The notes: a model not told the origin generated them from the letters alone. A stretch of DNA of 64,000 bases from JBBATK01 sp039810585 (GCA_039810585.1 JBDHXF010000002.1:118416-182415), one strand, 5' to 3'. Shown: positions 17,950 through 27,229, numbered from the stretch's first letter. Numbers and translations are program-made.

Positions 17950-18204
17950 CTAGTGAATTGAGGTGATATGCATCGAAGCATTCGGCACTTCCCGACACAG
18001 AAGCGCATCGTCCACCTCGTCCAATACGTCGAAGTGTAAGGCATCCAGGTGGAGTTGGGCGAAGCCCTGACTTGCTCTTCCAAGCTGGCGCTCGATCAAA
18101 TTCCAATCTTCGGGAAAGATCAATTCAAAGCTGATAGTTCCGCGACCTGCATCGGTGGGTGTTGAACGTACGACTCGGCCGTGTATGGCGTATGAACCTT
18201 TCAT
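17950..18204 (-). CDS. Small hypothetical protein (84 residues)
   Basis: I do not recognise a family. The product is soluble and mixed charge, with TISFELIFPEDWNLIERQL and HLDALHFDVLDEVDDALL segments that look like an alternating beta/alpha fold. Support for a real gene: GGAG 6 bases before the ATG, a GATATTTG sequence at 18236-18243 (minus strand) one base off the TAnnTTTG promoter element and about 32 bases upstream, and amino-acid use like the neighbours. It is convergent with the RND pump gene, 99 bases away. Confidence 0.55.
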   Translation of the reverse strand: MKGSYAIHGRVVRSTPTDAGRGTISFELIFPEDWNLIERQLGRASQGFAQLHLDALHFDVLDEVDDALLCREVPNASMHITSIH

Positions 18205-19214
18205 GTATGCTCCGCATAAGTATAAAATCCTGATACAAATATCACGATGTTATAACGTCAAAGTCGGATGAAGAACGGAATCGAAATAAGGAGTGTTGAC
18301 TGTTTTACCCTCCCCATGGAAGCGTGGAATTTGCTTCGTTATGAGAGAGCAATTCGTCTTCGGCTCTGCAAACACTTCAAAACCGCATCACTCAGGTAAT
18401 TCACCCAAGCCATTCCGTCTCGTCATTTTCCTGCACACACGGTGTACGTGTCGGCCTACGCTTTTCCATCCGTTTTCAGCTCAATTCTCAGCGTGTCAAG
18501 TCGTAGGTCAAAGAGGATCCAAAACCTGCTCGTCTGTTAAAACTCGCGCGAAAAACGAGTCCGAAGAAGTGTCTGGAGCATACTCCGGAATCACCGGACC
18601 AAGTCTGCGGACCGCCCTTATGGGAAGGCCTCAATCCATCCGAAACTGTAGCGTATCTCGGGCGAACTTGCGATTGTCGGAATGATCCGCGTGCGAGCCA
18701 CTGGCTCGCACGTATAAGCTAAGTCCTTGTTTCACAATGTGTTGATTTCTTGGCGATCCTCCACTCTCCCATCGGAGCGCATCTGTCGAGCGGCTATGCA
18801 GTGGAATCGAAGCGGCGGGAGATTAGCATCTCAGGGTGCGGACTGGACTCCACGACGGCGAGTAGTTGCTCTTTGAAAATCGAAACGCAGGCGTTCTGTT
18901 ATGGACAATGCTGAACAGTATTCAGTAAACGTGAGTACTCGGAATTGTGATAGCGGAACGCCGACTGAGACGAGAGGACACGTGTGACAGAAATTCATTT
19001 GTCGTACCGTGTTTTTAGCCCAGAGCTATGTACGTGAGCATCATCGACTTCGTGTGGAACCTTGATGAATGCCCTCCACGATAGCCAATTGACAAAAAAC
19101 GCATGTTCCCGCATGTGGACCAGTGAGAGTTGTGCCGGAGCGTAAATAGCTCTGGGCTAAGAACACACCCGATGAATGATAACGGGCAGGGTTTACGAAA
19201 GGAAGGAACCGACG
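18205..19214. other. Long intergenic region, about 1 kb, no clear gene
   Basis: All open frames here are Arg/Cys/Ser-rich shadows without ribosome sites. A short frame beginning ATGGAAGCGTGG near 18316 runs 27 codons (MEAWNLLRYERAIRLRLCKH...) and could be a remnant, but this is weak. A symmetric hairpin lies at 18691-18711. The gap is long for this window and may hold degraded sequence or an unrecognised RNA. Confidence 0.45.
18691..18711. repeat. Symmetric intergenic hairpin
   Basis: GTGCGAGCCA-C-TGGCTCGCAC, a 21-base near-perfect palindrome (nine-pair stem with an ACT loop). Its arm GCGAG...TGGCTCGC resembles the core of the 23-bp tandem repeat at 7205-7411 (GCGAGTGGCTCG). Confidence 0.7.
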
Positions 19215-20786
19215 CTAGACTTCGCGGCGATTGCGCTTGAGAGGACGAAGCAAGCGGTTCGTGGATTGCAAGTGCTCGATGTATTGTACGCAATGATCCC
19301 ACACCATATCGTAGGGCATAATTTCGAATCCCTCGAGATAGGCACACACGTCATGCGGGTCGCGGCTATGGAGACGCTTCACAAGGTCTTCATATTTACG
19401 TTGCACGTACTCGGTATCAAAGTCGGACTTGATAAGTGCACTCAACAACTTGAACATGATTTGCGCTCTGGGATGTTCCTGAGCGGCAACGTGACTCAGT
19501 CGATACTGCCGGAGCGCTTCAGCCCGAGATCGGGCTCCTTCGATGTTACCTTGACCCAGGTGCAGTAACACTTGGATGATTTGGATAACGATATTTCCGC
19601 CTTGCTTATCGGCAGCGTACACAGGCAGTGTGGTGAGAAAGGTTGAAACATTGAAGTCCTTCATCAAATTTGCTCGCGTGCGCGGATGGAGCTGACCCAA
19701 TTCGGTTAACGTGGAAAAAATCAGCAATGCCCGCATCACCATCCACGATTCCTTCTTCATTTCATCCAGGCCATTAAGATTCCCGGAAGAGAATACGTCG
19801 TTGCATATTTCCGCGGCGTGCTGGAAGTCGCCACTGTGGATGTACAGCGATGCCTTCGATAAGAGCACAATGAGATGATTGTAGCGTCCCTTGCTCTCGA
19901 ACGATTGCTCAGCCTTCTCCGCATAGGTTAATGCATCTGTGTACCGTCTCTCCGCAAAGGCACATTGCAAGCCGATGTAGTAAAATTCCCCGAAGCTGCT
20001 CGACTTGAACAGCTTAGCGTATTTGGTCATGAATTTCAAAGCTTCCTGACAATGCTGCTCAGCCTCACGAAAGCGTCGGAATGCTTGGGCGGCATACGCT
20101 TTCATCCGATAGTTGTTCATGGTAATGCGCAGCGATCCGGGATACTCGGCATGGAGATCGGCCATTTTATTCAACATGTTGACCAACTTCGGCTCATCCG
20201 GTTTGATCGTTCGAACCGTACGAGAAAAGAAGGACGCGAAGTTTGCGTGAATTTGCTCCGCGTCTAATTCAGCCATCCACTGCCGGTTTATATGCGCGAA
20301 TTCGGCGTTATAGAGACGGAACGCAGATTCGTCGCTCGCCAGTGATGCCATCGCATTGAGTTCATGGAGACTAAGCAAATGATAATGCGTGATGTGGAAT
20401 TCCTCTGCCAGATGTAAAACCTGTTCAAAGAGGGAGCGAGCAATTGACGTTGCCCCATACGTACGCAGGACTTCTGCTTGAGCAAATTTGGTAATGCAAT
20501 TATACAGCGCTTCCGTTGGCTCTGGTGTTGTGCTCGATGGCTCAAATCGTAATACAGTGCTTAATAGTAAAGCTTTGAGTTGCGCCTTCAGGGCAAAGTA
20601 CTTTGCCTTGTCGTTCAGATCTCCAAGTACTCTCTGGCACGCTTGTTCGTCGCTGAGGGCGGGCTCGGCTTTCAAGAGTCGGTACAATTCAACGCGTTTG
20701 TCTCCCTCAGTCGCCAACGGGAAAATGAGCGACTCTTTGAGTCGTTTTCGTGATAAAACGGCAATGAGCTCGTTGATTTCGTCCAT
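19215..20786 (-). CDS. Helical-repeat (TPR-like) protein of unknown function
   Basis: Cytoplasmic, 523 residues, alpha-helical throughout, no signal peptide or membrane segment. Degenerate TPR-like helix pairs are visible, for example ARSLFEQVLHLAEEFHITHY, FREAEQHCQEALKFMTKYAK and YTDALTYAEKAEQSFESKGR. The C-terminus is basic (LRPLKRNRREV). In layout it resembles the protein at 42001-43443: a short N-terminal helix-rich domain followed by degenerate helical repeats. Such proteins are common in this group of bacteria and lack assigned roles. It stands alone. Confidence 0.82.
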   Translation of the reverse strand: MDEINELIAVLSRKRLKESLIFPLATEGDKRVELYRLLKAEPALSDEQACQRVLGDLNDKAKYFALKAQLKALLLSTVLRFEPSSTTPEPTEALYNCITKFAQAEVLRTYGATSIARSLFEQVLHLAEEFHITHYHLLSLHELNAMASLASDESAFRLYNAEFAHINRQWMAELDAEQIHANFASFFSRTVRTIKPDEPKLVNMLNKMADLHAEYPGSLRITMNNYRMKAYAAQAFRRFREAEQHCQEALKFMTKYAKLFKSSSFGEFYYIGLQCAFAERRYTDALTYAEKAEQSFESKGRYNHLIVLLSKASLYIHSGDFQHAAEICNDVFSSGNLNGLDEMKKESWMVMRALLIFSTLTELGQLHPRTRANLMKDFNVSTFLTTLPVYAADKQGGNIVIQIIQVLLHLGQGNIEGARSRAEALRQYRLSHVAAQEHPRAQIMFKLLSALIKSDFDTEYVQRKYEDLVKRLHSRDPHDVCAYLEGFEIMPYDMVWDHCVQYIEHLQSTNRLLRPLKRNRREV

Positions 20787-20932
20787 GCAAAGAATATACG
20801 TTTTTTCATTAAGAAGACAAGGATAGCCACCTCGCTTATTTCGCGATCTGCCTTCATCCGTCGGTACAGTTCTAAGACCTTCATTTTGCGTGTGTTAAAC
20901 AATGCTTGTCCAACACAACTCACACACGCCCT

Positions 20933-21139
20933 ATGAATCTTCTCATTAGAATTTTGCTCTGGATCGGAGCCATCTCTCCGAACTCGACCTACACGACGAA
21001 TGAAATCCATTCACTGGAGTCAACTTATCAGCCTATCATTTCGGTGATTGAGTCAAATCCGATTACCAGTGCGCTCGTTCTTGAAGAGGAACAAAACAAC
21101 GTCATTGCCGTGTTCATCATCGACCCAGCTCAGGACTAA
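20933..21139 (+). CDS. Possible small protein (68 residues)
   Basis: The frame begins MNLLIRILLWIGAISPN and continues with a hydrophilic Glu/Asn/Thr-rich part, ending AVFIIDPAQD. Composition looks protein-like, and the hydrophobic start could be a membrane anchor. There is no ribosome binding site and no recognised family, so this is tentative. It is divergent from the helical-repeat gene. The next gene starts 245 bases later, with a perfect palindrome in between. Confidence 0.3.
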   Translation: MNLLIRILLWIGAISPNSTYTTNEIHSLESTYQPIISVIESNPITSALVLEEEQNNVIAVFIIDPAQD

Positions 21140-21292
21140 GACGAAGCGCGGAAGAATTGAATGTGAGCAGTTGGAGGATCTGTCTTACTGGACACGAGTC
21201 ACTCTAAGGGTTGCTAAGTCTGCGGCTCACAAACCTGGTCGCGCTCGTACCGGTTGATTGCCGTGACTGCAAGCAGGCGCAGAATTACTAGG

Positions 21293-21326
21293 AAGGCAGC
21301 GTCGTGGATATCCACGACGCTGCCTT
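21293..21326. repeat. Perfect 34-bp palindrome
   Basis: Two 17-base arms (AAGGCAGCGTCGTGGAT and its complement) meet with no spacer at 21309/21310. It is about 58 bases before the 21384 gene. As RNA it would form a very stable hairpin; the following TGCCTTGCTTCG is too poor in U for a standard terminator. As DNA, the perfect symmetry would suit a dimeric protein site. Confidence 0.85.
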
Positions 21327-21383
21327 GCTTCGTCTGACATTGATTTTTACTATTTCACCATTTATATGAAAGGAAACACGACT

Positions 21384-21695
21384 ATGGCAGAGTTTGAAGC
21401 AGACCAATTTCTCACTCAGATACTGTATAAGTGTGCCTATCGCTGCGGGGTGCGCGATGTCGAGTTCTACAGCGATGCAGAGCTGGTAGACTTGCTGCAC
21501 CTAAGCGTGAAGGAGGCATACCTAGATTTTCGCGATACCTATCGTGAGTACGTAAAAATTGGTGTGGAATTGGATACGGCAAAACGCTTGGGACTGAGTC
21601 ATAACGCATTGACATCACTTAGCAATCACTACGATCAACTTGTTCAAGCTCGCGACCTCACGCGCCGCTCCCTTGTTCGGAGCTTACCGGTGTAA
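21384..21695 (+). CDS. Hypothetical protein (103 residues)
   Basis: Not recognised. The product is acidic to neutral, soluble and helix-rich, with segments such as DAELVDLLHLSVKEAYLDFR and LGLSHNALTSLSNHYDQLVQ; it reads like a real protein. AAAGGA lies 9 bases before the ATG at 21384, so I prefer it over the ATG at 21366. A perfect palindrome lies upstream. No promoter motif of the TAnnTTTG type was found. Confidence 0.6.
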   Translation: MAEFEADQFLTQILYKCAYRCGVRDVEFYSDAELVDLLHLSVKEAYLDFRDTYREYVKIGVELDTAKRLGLSHNALTSLSNHYDQLVQARDLTRRSLVRSLPV

Positions 21696-22043
21696 TGTCC
21701 GAATGGTTCCTCTTGGCGGGCCGAGGCGGCGTCCGCCACTATACCTGCGAAATTCCTCATGTTCTTCTTCCCGCTACCCGGTCATGTGGGATAGCGTCTG
21801 GCAGCGCCATATCGACGCTGAACGCCCGACTCCATCTCAACCTTTCTTCGAAGTTCACTCAGGAGTTTTTCAATTCACACGCAGCGAAGCTGCCTGTGAA
21901 ATGTTAGGACAATGTGAATGACCGACTCGGCACACAATGCACTCGCTAAGATCTCGTCACTTGTGCCGTTAGTCATCCCAATCAAGCTGTAGGGTTGCCA
22001 TCGCGTCATTCTGACATGCAAGACGAACATCAGTAAACGTGTT
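21696..22043. other. Intergenic region, 348 bases
   Basis: Two overlapping frames of 70-93 codons begin at or near the stop of the previous gene (one as TAATG), but their Cys/Arg/Ser-rich products do not look like proteins. I see no RNA gene here. Confidence 0.4.
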
Positions 22044-22343
22044 ATGAAATCACGAACGTCAGAACACATCCTTAATACAAGCGCCGACCTTCTCGGCATT
22101 TCTCTCTTCGTTATCACGGCGGTGCAAGTAAGTAGTCACCGCGAACTCACCATCATCGACGAGCTGACAGCCATGATGTCCATGTTCTTCGCCCTCGCTT
22201 CCATCCTCTCCTTCCTATCCATTCGCTCCAACTCCGTCACCACTACCGAACGCCTCGAACGCATCGCAGAATACGTTTTCATGATTGGCCTCATCGGCAT
22301 CGCCGGTGTGATACTGTTGATTGTGACGAATTTTGTGAGGTGA
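22044..22343 (+). CDS. Small inner-membrane protein (99 residues), function unknown
   Basis: Three hydrophobic segments are visible: LLGISLFVITAVQVSS, LTAMMSMFFALASILSFLSI and MIGLIGIAGVILLIVTNF. A short charged loop (SVTTTERLERIAEYV) separates the second and third. The arrangement resembles the conserved small membrane proteins often annotated only as hypothetical in Bacteroidota. It has no partner gene and no visible Shine-Dalgarno. Confidence 0.75.
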   Translation: MKSRTSEHILNTSADLLGISLFVITAVQVSSHRELTIIDELTAMMSMFFALASILSFLSIRSNSVTTTERLERIAEYVFMIGLIGIAGVILLIVTNFVR

Positions 22344-22589
22344 AAGAAATACGAGAAGCACACTATACCAAGGGTTATTTCCAGATCGTCGAAAGCCTCC
22401 GAATCCACTACCGCTAAAATATCATCCTGACGTACTAAGGTACATGCTTGAATTCGGCAAGATCAGTGTAACATTGTGCCAGCACTTATTTCGACCACAA
22501 AAGTCATCAGATTATCCGCGTCGATTTCCTCTATTTTTACTATAATGTAATAATATTAAACAACGTGTATCCCCAAGTGTTGACTATCC

Positions 22590-23591
22590 ATGAAGAACTT
22601 CGCGAGGATTGCTTCTATAGCGGTTTTTATAATTGTAGCATTATCGCTACAACAAGGTGCTTTGATTGCTCAAGGCGCTTCAATTCTTATCATTGGCGAC
22701 AAGCTGGAGCTCTTGATCCCCTCCGACTCGTTGCTTGTATTATCAGCACTCAGATCCAAAGGTTACTCAAGAGTTTATTCATCAACAGACTCCATCGCTC
22801 TGTCAAAAGCATGTACGTCTCCGTACGATTCGTCGTTAGTTGAACTGCAACTTCGATCAAACAGCGTAATATCGGCGAAACAAACGGTCTTCAGCTCGAC
22901 ACCAAAATCATTCGCAGGCATGAAGCAGCATATATTCGCCATAATTGATTTATATGGCGGAACATACGACAGTCCTGGATTGAATGATACGATACACTAT
23001 ACATGGAACATAGAAGAGACTGATGCCGGCAGAGTCAAGTACACGGTAGATATTATCAGAGCGCACAGCTCCGAATCAGGAACTATAGAAATTATTCAGA
23101 ATGTCGTACTTGCCCCAGATAGTGGCATACAAAGTCGTCCAAGTAATAATTACATGACGAAGTTGAAATCTTCTAGAGTTGCCAATTCATACGATATTGG
23201 ATTGTCGTTCTCGATGATCAACCACAACTCAAGTGTTGCGATTGGATCAATCGGTGGCACACTTCGATACTCATATTTATGGGCAGACTATTACACGTTC
23301 ATCGTCCCATCAACTGGCGTATTTAACGGCTCTGACGTTACTATGAGTGGTATTGCCATTGGAGCATGCGTCGATGTATCTCACCATCTCGTATTTGATC
23401 TTGGAGCTGCTTACACGTATGGCAATTTTAAACTACACTCAACTCTCTCCAATTCAACGTATGAATCAAGCGGAGCCGACTGGCAGCCTCTCGTTGGATT
23501 CCGGCTGTTTTTTGGCGGTCCGTTCTGTCTAGGGTTTCACTATGATAAAGACAGAGGCGCGACTGTTGACTTACTGATTCGAGGCGTGTAA
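22590..23591 (+). CDS. Exported protein with probable outer-membrane beta-barrel C-terminus
   Basis: 333 residues, family not recognised. A signal peptide (MKNFARIASIAVFIIVALSL, cleavage near LIAQG) directs it out of the cytoplasm. Residues 30-190 form a soluble domain. Residues about 200-333 alternate hydrophobic and polar residues in strands such as YDIGLSFSMIN, GTLRYSYLWADYY, LVFDLGAAYTYGNFKL and GFRLFFGGPFCLGFHY, as in small porin-like barrels. The base composition is visibly more AT-rich than the suf or RND regions. No sorting domain is present. It stands alone. Confidence 0.7.
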   Translation: MKNFARIASIAVFIIVALSLQQGALIAQGASILIIGDKLELLIPSDSLLVLSALRSKGYSRVYSSTDSIALSKACTSPYDSSLVELQLRSNSVISAKQTVFSSTPKSFAGMKQHIFAIIDLYGGTYDSPGLNDTIHYTWNIEETDAGRVKYTVDIIRAHSSESGTIEIIQNVVLAPDSGIQSRPSNNYMTKLKSSRVANSYDIGLSFSMINHNSSVAIGSIGGTLRYSYLWADYYTFIVPSTGVFNGSDVTMSGIAIGACVDVSHHLVFDLGAAYTYGNFKLHSTLSNSTYESSGADWQPLVGFRLFFGGPFCLGFHYDKDRGATVDLLIRGV

Positions 23592-23722
23592 ACAACAAAA
23601 CCACTAAATGGCCGTCATGACTTCAACTTAAGTAGTCGAATTCTTGCTCGCACCCAGATACTTTTACTTGACCTACGAAGGCGAATTAAAAGGTTTACGC
23701 ATTTCATGATTGATACGGACAC

Positions 23723-24481
23723 TCATTTTATCAAACCCGAGGCAAACATCCATCTCCACAATTTGTAGGGCATAGCGCGTAACAACTCAGATAACAGATA
23801 TGTTGGCAGGGGGAATGACATCCGGTAGACAGGCTTTTCAATGGCTCGAATTATCTTCATAGCGGCTTCATCGGTACTAAGAAGAAATGGCATGGGATAT
23901 GTGTTAGCAGCAGTCATGTCGGTCGAAATGAAACCGGGCCTGATAGATAAAACGTTGACGTTCGAAGCTGCGGCTTCTATACTAGCCGCCTCCAACATTG
24001 CTGAAAGCGCTGCTTTGCTGGCAACGTAGGGCGATGCTCTGGGAACGGGTCGCGCGTCTGTCAGAGAGCTGATGCATGCAATCGTGCCGCCCCCCTGCGC
24101 CTGCATAACAGGCATAACTGCTTTTATCGCATTTAGGACACCAAAGAAATTTGTCTCCATTACTAAACGATAGACTTCGAGATCAAGTTCGATCACGTCT
24201 GTCGCTCTTGCAATTCCGGCATTCAGAATTGCCACGTCGATAGTACCAAATGCTGCACGTGTCTGTTCTACAAAGTGCGCTACGTCGGGCGCATTTCGTA
24301 CGTCGCATGGTACAGCAAGACATGATGCCCCTTCCCTTTCTACCATCTGCCTTGCCACTTGAAGACTTTCATTGTGTATGGCGCATATACTGACATTGAA
24401 ACCCTTTCTCGCGTATGCAACAGCAAGCGATCGTCCTATACCCCGGCTGCCACCTGTTATAATTACCGTCTTTGTACTCAT
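23723..24481 (-). CDS. Short-chain dehydrogenase/reductase (SDR family)
   Basis: Classical SDR, 252 residues, NAD(P)-dependent oxidoreductase in the cytoplasm. TGGSRGIG at residues 9-16 binds the cofactor, NAG is at 87-89, and the catalytic residues are S138 or S139 (CISS) with Y152 and K156 (YVASK). The C-terminus (LPTYLLSELLRAMPYKLWRW) is hydrophobic and amphipathic, as in membrane-associated SDRs that act on lipids, so a lipid or ketoacyl substrate is possible. It follows the DegT-like gene on the same strand after 94 bases; a joint role in surface glycolipid synthesis is conceivable but not shown. Confidence 0.9.
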   Translation of the reverse strand: MSTKTVIITGGSRGIGRSLAVAYARKGFNVSICAIHNESLQVARQMVEREGASCLAVPCDVRNAPDVAHFVEQTRAAFGTIDVAILNAGIARATDVIELDLEVYRLVMETNFFGVLNAIKAVMPVMQAQGGGTIACISSLTDARPVPRASPYVASKAALSAMLEAASIEAAASNVNVLSIRPGFISTDMTAANTYPMPFLLSTDEAAMKIIRAIEKPVYRMSFPLPTYLLSELLRAMPYKLWRWMFASGLIK

Positions 24482-24575
24482 TGTAGTACTTCCTACTGTG
24501 TGTTGAGCTGCAGCCCCTTAGCAGTACAAGATTTCGCAAGTAACCTTCATCTAACGCACTTTGGCGGTCGCGTTG

Positions 24576-25643
24576 TCAAACAGCTCGACCTGCGTAAGAA
24601 TTGACGCAGTCTATGATGTAATCCACGTCTTTATCTCTCAAGTGATGATGTGCGGGGAGAAGAACGTTTCGGTTGTATAACTCATTCGGCTCATTGTTTT
24701 TATCCCACCACCATATATCTGTAAACCGAAAGGAATAGATACCTCGCCGAATGAGGTACTTTACAAGTGGTCCCGGGTTATCAACGAGTATCGGAAAGCC
24801 CATACAGCTTTGCACAGAATATGCCTCCGGTGCGAGTGGAAGCAGGAATTTACTCTCTATTCGGTTCAGATAACGACGGGCAACTTCGATTCTCCGCTTC
24901 GTCACAAGATCATAGTCAACCTGAGATAATCTCTTCTGCATCTTCAATGGCAAGCCCTGAGCTGAATAATACTTGGTATCCCCAATGACGTGATTGAAGC
25001 CGACATAACGAGCAATCAGTCTGTTCAGCACACGAAATGGCAGAGTAGGCATCAACTTTACTGCCGGATTTCCATAGAAGTAGAGCGTTCTGGCCATGAG
25101 ACTGAGTAACTCGTCATGGACCTCGGCTTCTGGCGCAGAATCATATTCCGGCCTCTGTTTCAGGCGTACCTCAGCCCCGCAAGCCGTGCCTACTAACTTG
25201 TAAAATGAGTACGGGGTGGCGTCGGCAAATTCGCTGTAGTGAGATGTCGGCAAAGTGAGAGAACGATCGTCAATTACAAAGTAGCCTTCGTGTTGCAACT
25301 GGCGAAGAGGCACTATGTTGGATTCAATATGCAATCCAAAGTGATGGATGTAGTAAACTATTGTGTTCGCCGGATCCGGACAAGTAGTCCTAACGCTGCT
25401 CCAGTCGATTCTTAAATCCGAAGGCACATCGTAATACACAATTTCCTTTCCTGCCAATACGATCGGGTGATATGCCCCGGCCGGTATGAATCTTGGCGCG
25501 AAAACATACTTCTGTTTCAACCCCGACAATAAGCGAAAGAGTGCCTGACGCGTCATTGGTGACACGAAAGCTTCTGACCTTCTAGAGGTCGCTCGAGTGT
25601 TGATATACTTCCACTTTTCGACCTGCGGCTTGTGGTGAATCAT
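24576..25643 (-). CDS. DegT/DnrJ/EryC1-like PLP-fold protein, divergent
   Basis: 355 residues with the layout of sugar aminotransferases of the DegT/DnrJ family, which act on nucleotide-sugar ketoses or quinones. I see the FIPAGAYHPIVLAGKEIVYYD strand-loop region, a YYIHHFGLHI segment, VIDDRSLTLP in place of the usual EDxAH motif, and PYSFYKLVG, where K149 would be the PLP lysine. The C-terminus LPAHHHLRDKDVDYIID is typical. The match is remote, and the cofactor-contact motif is altered (DDRS), so it may be a non-canonical or inactive member. AT-rich, like its neighbours. Confidence 0.6.
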   Translation of the reverse strand: MIHHKPQVEKWKYINTRATSRRSEAFVSPMTRQALFRLLSGLKQKYVFAPRFIPAGAYHPIVLAGKEIVYYDVPSDLRIDWSSVRTTCPDPANTIVYYIHHFGLHIESNIVPLRQLQHEGYFVIDDRSLTLPTSHYSEFADATPYSFYKLVGTACGAEVRLKQRPEYDSAPEAEVHDELLSLMARTLYFYGNPAVKLMPTLPFRVLNRLIARYVGFNHVIGDTKYYSAQGLPLKMQKRLSQVDYDLVTKRRIEVARRYLNRIESKFLLPLAPEAYSVQSCMGFPILVDNPGPLVKYLIRRGIYSFRFTDIWWWDKNNEPNELYNRNVLLPAHHHLRDKDVDYIIDCVNSYAGRAV

Positions 25644-26426
25644 TGGATAGTTCCCCGTAATTACTATATCTCAGGAAAGCCAAGGACTATTGTCTTACAC
25701 GCGACGTACCTCGATTTCACACGTCGTACATGTGTCTGAATGCTTCGTTCATGCACTTTATTTTGAATATTGAGTGAAAAAATGCCCTAATATTTAAAAT
25801 GATGCAATCATGTTTCTCAACAATAATACTGAATAAGATACGAGCCTGATGTTACACCGCACTATGCTTCTTGATAACCGCTAGACCACCAGCAACACCA
25901 TGGTGTTACACTTTGGTTCACTCACGTGACACATTCTTTTACCATGCTCAGGATTGTTTATATGCATGCAGAGGCAACTGACACATATGCGCTAACCCAC
26001 ATTCTTGGACTTCAGGTAGGAAAACTGACCATTAGATCGGCGAAACTGCATCGAATTGAGCTGCACTCATGTGCTTGCGTTGTGAAGGTAACGTCAGCGG
26101 CAACTTTGGCTATGATGGTTTCTTTGTTGCCTGTTACAGTACAATCGAATCTGTCCGTAACTAACTTGACGCAAAACAGTGGATACGCCGGGCATATCGA
26201 CGCGCTCGCGTTCATCCCGAATATGGGAGTTCATTCTGAAATCTGATTCTCTCGCCCGGCGATTTTGCATTTGCAGCGTCGGCGCGCGCAATTGAAGCCT
26301 TGAGAAACGACTTCAACACCCGGTATACTTCCCAATTGCCGGCAAACTACATGCAAATCCTCAAAACACCGTTCCAACCCCAAACGCAAAATCCCCTGCA
26401 AGTCAAAACTTACAAGGGATTTACAG
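25644..26426. other. Intergenic region, 783 bases, no clear gene
   Basis: AT-rich in its left half. Overlapping frames on both strands (25926-26246 plus; 26012-26291 minus) have no ribosome sites and no recognisable domain; they may be remnants of a decayed gene. The right end abuts the tRNA. Confidence 0.4.
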
Positions 26427-26502
26427 TGGAGCCACTTGTCGGACTCGAACCAACGACCTGCTGATTACAAATCAGCTGCTCTACCAACTGAGCTAAAGTG
26501 GC
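26427..26502 (-). tRNA. tRNA-Thr (anticodon UGU)
   Basis: 76 bases on the minus strand. Acceptor arms GCCACTT and AAGTGGC pair perfectly; D arm GCTCAGTTGGTAGAGC; anticodon arm CTGATTTGTAATCAG with anticodon TGT; T arm GTTGGTTCGAGTCCGAC. The 3' CCA is encoded in the genome. A strong promoter lies just upstream. Confidence 0.97.
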
Positions 26503-26521
26503 CTCTCGTCGAAGAGGATTG

Positions 26522-26553
26522 CAAAAATAAGAGTCGGTGGACATTCTGCAAAA
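26522..26553 (-). promoter_or_regulatory. Bacteroidota-type promoter of tRNA-Thr
   Basis: On the minus strand TTTTG (26553-26549), 19 bases, then TATTTTTG (26529-26522). This matches TTTG-N19-TAnnTTTG exactly, and transcription would start about 12 bases before the mature tRNA. It anchors the promoter type for the whole window. Confidence 0.8.
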
Positions 26554-26605
26554 TTTTGAATGGGGGAAGCTGCTTACACTCAGCGCCCTCGCTGTGCCGG
26601 ATCCC

Positions 26606-27199
26606 TTAGCTAAACATCTCCGGGAATAAGTACTCCTCCACCATTTCGCACCAGATGTGGCCAATCATGATGTGGCACTCCTGGATGTGAGCTGTGATGG
26701 TGGAGGGGACGATGACGCTGTGCCGGGCTTGAGCGACAATACTCCCGCCGTCCCCGCCCAGTAAACCGATCGTCTGCATGCCCTGATGAGCCGCCTGCTC
26801 CAGTGCCTTGAGCACATTAGGCGATTTCCCGCTCGTGCTAATGCCAACAATCACGTCGCCCGGTTGCCCGTAGGCCTGCACCATTCTCGCAAAGGCGTTT
26901 TCGTAACCGTAGTCGTTTGCTCCGGCGCTGACCATCGATGGGTCTACACTGAGCGACATCGCCGGCAAGGCCCTGCGCTCCACCCCTCCACGAAAGCGGA
27001 TCACCAGCTCCGTGGCTATGTGCTGCGCGTCCGCCGCTGAGCCGCCGTTGCCGCAGAATAAGACCTTTCCGCCGTGCTCAAAACAACGACATATCTCCAT
27101 GCCCGTCTGCTCAATACTCTGCGTGCATTGCTCCAACACCAATTGCTTCACCCGCATCGACTCGGCAATAATGGAGTGTATTCGTGATTGATCAATCAT
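26606..27199 (-). CDS. gmhA: Phosphoheptose isomerase (GmhA family, SIS domain)
   Basis: Converts sedoheptulose 7-phosphate to glycero-manno-heptose 7-phosphate for LPS heptose synthesis. The 197-residue protein is one SIS domain. LFCGNGGSAADAQHIATEL is the GmhA substrate and metal region, GISTSGKSPNVLKALEQA binds the phosphate, and ECHIMIGHIWCEMVE carries the C-terminal His and Glu expected in the active site. DiaA is a related replication protein of the same family, but it lacks a metal site. A tRNA follows on the same strand. No other heptose genes are in the window. Confidence 0.92.
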   Translation of the reverse strand: MIDQSRIHSIIAESMRVKQLVLEQCTQSIEQTGMEICRCFEHGGKVLFCGNGGSAADAQHIATELVIRFRGGVERRALPAMSLSVDPSMVSAGANDYGYENAFARMVQAYGQPGDVIVGISTSGKSPNVLKALEQAAHQGMQTIGLLGGDGGSIVAQARHSVIVPSTITAHIQECHIMIGHIWCEMVEEYLFPEMFS

Positions 27200-27229
27200 A
27201 GTGAATTCGTTTGTGGATCTGAGTTGACT

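Noticed and set aside
18293..18685. 130-codon frame as a gene
   Set aside because: Cys/Arg/Ser-rich product without ribosome site; looks like chance reading frame.
21640..21921. Small genes after 21695
   Set aside because: Two frames overlap, and neither product looks like a protein, despite the TAATG start.
25926..26291. Gene or recognisable pseudogene on either strand
   Set aside because: Overlapping frames on both strands without a recognisable domain or start signal.
26410..26664. 84-codon frame over the tRNA
   Set aside because: It is the well-known false frame read through a tRNA gene.
27186..27199. 14-bp palindrome at the start of gmhA as an operator
   Set aside because: It is made of the first codons (M-I-D-Q-S) and is not conserved in any visible way.
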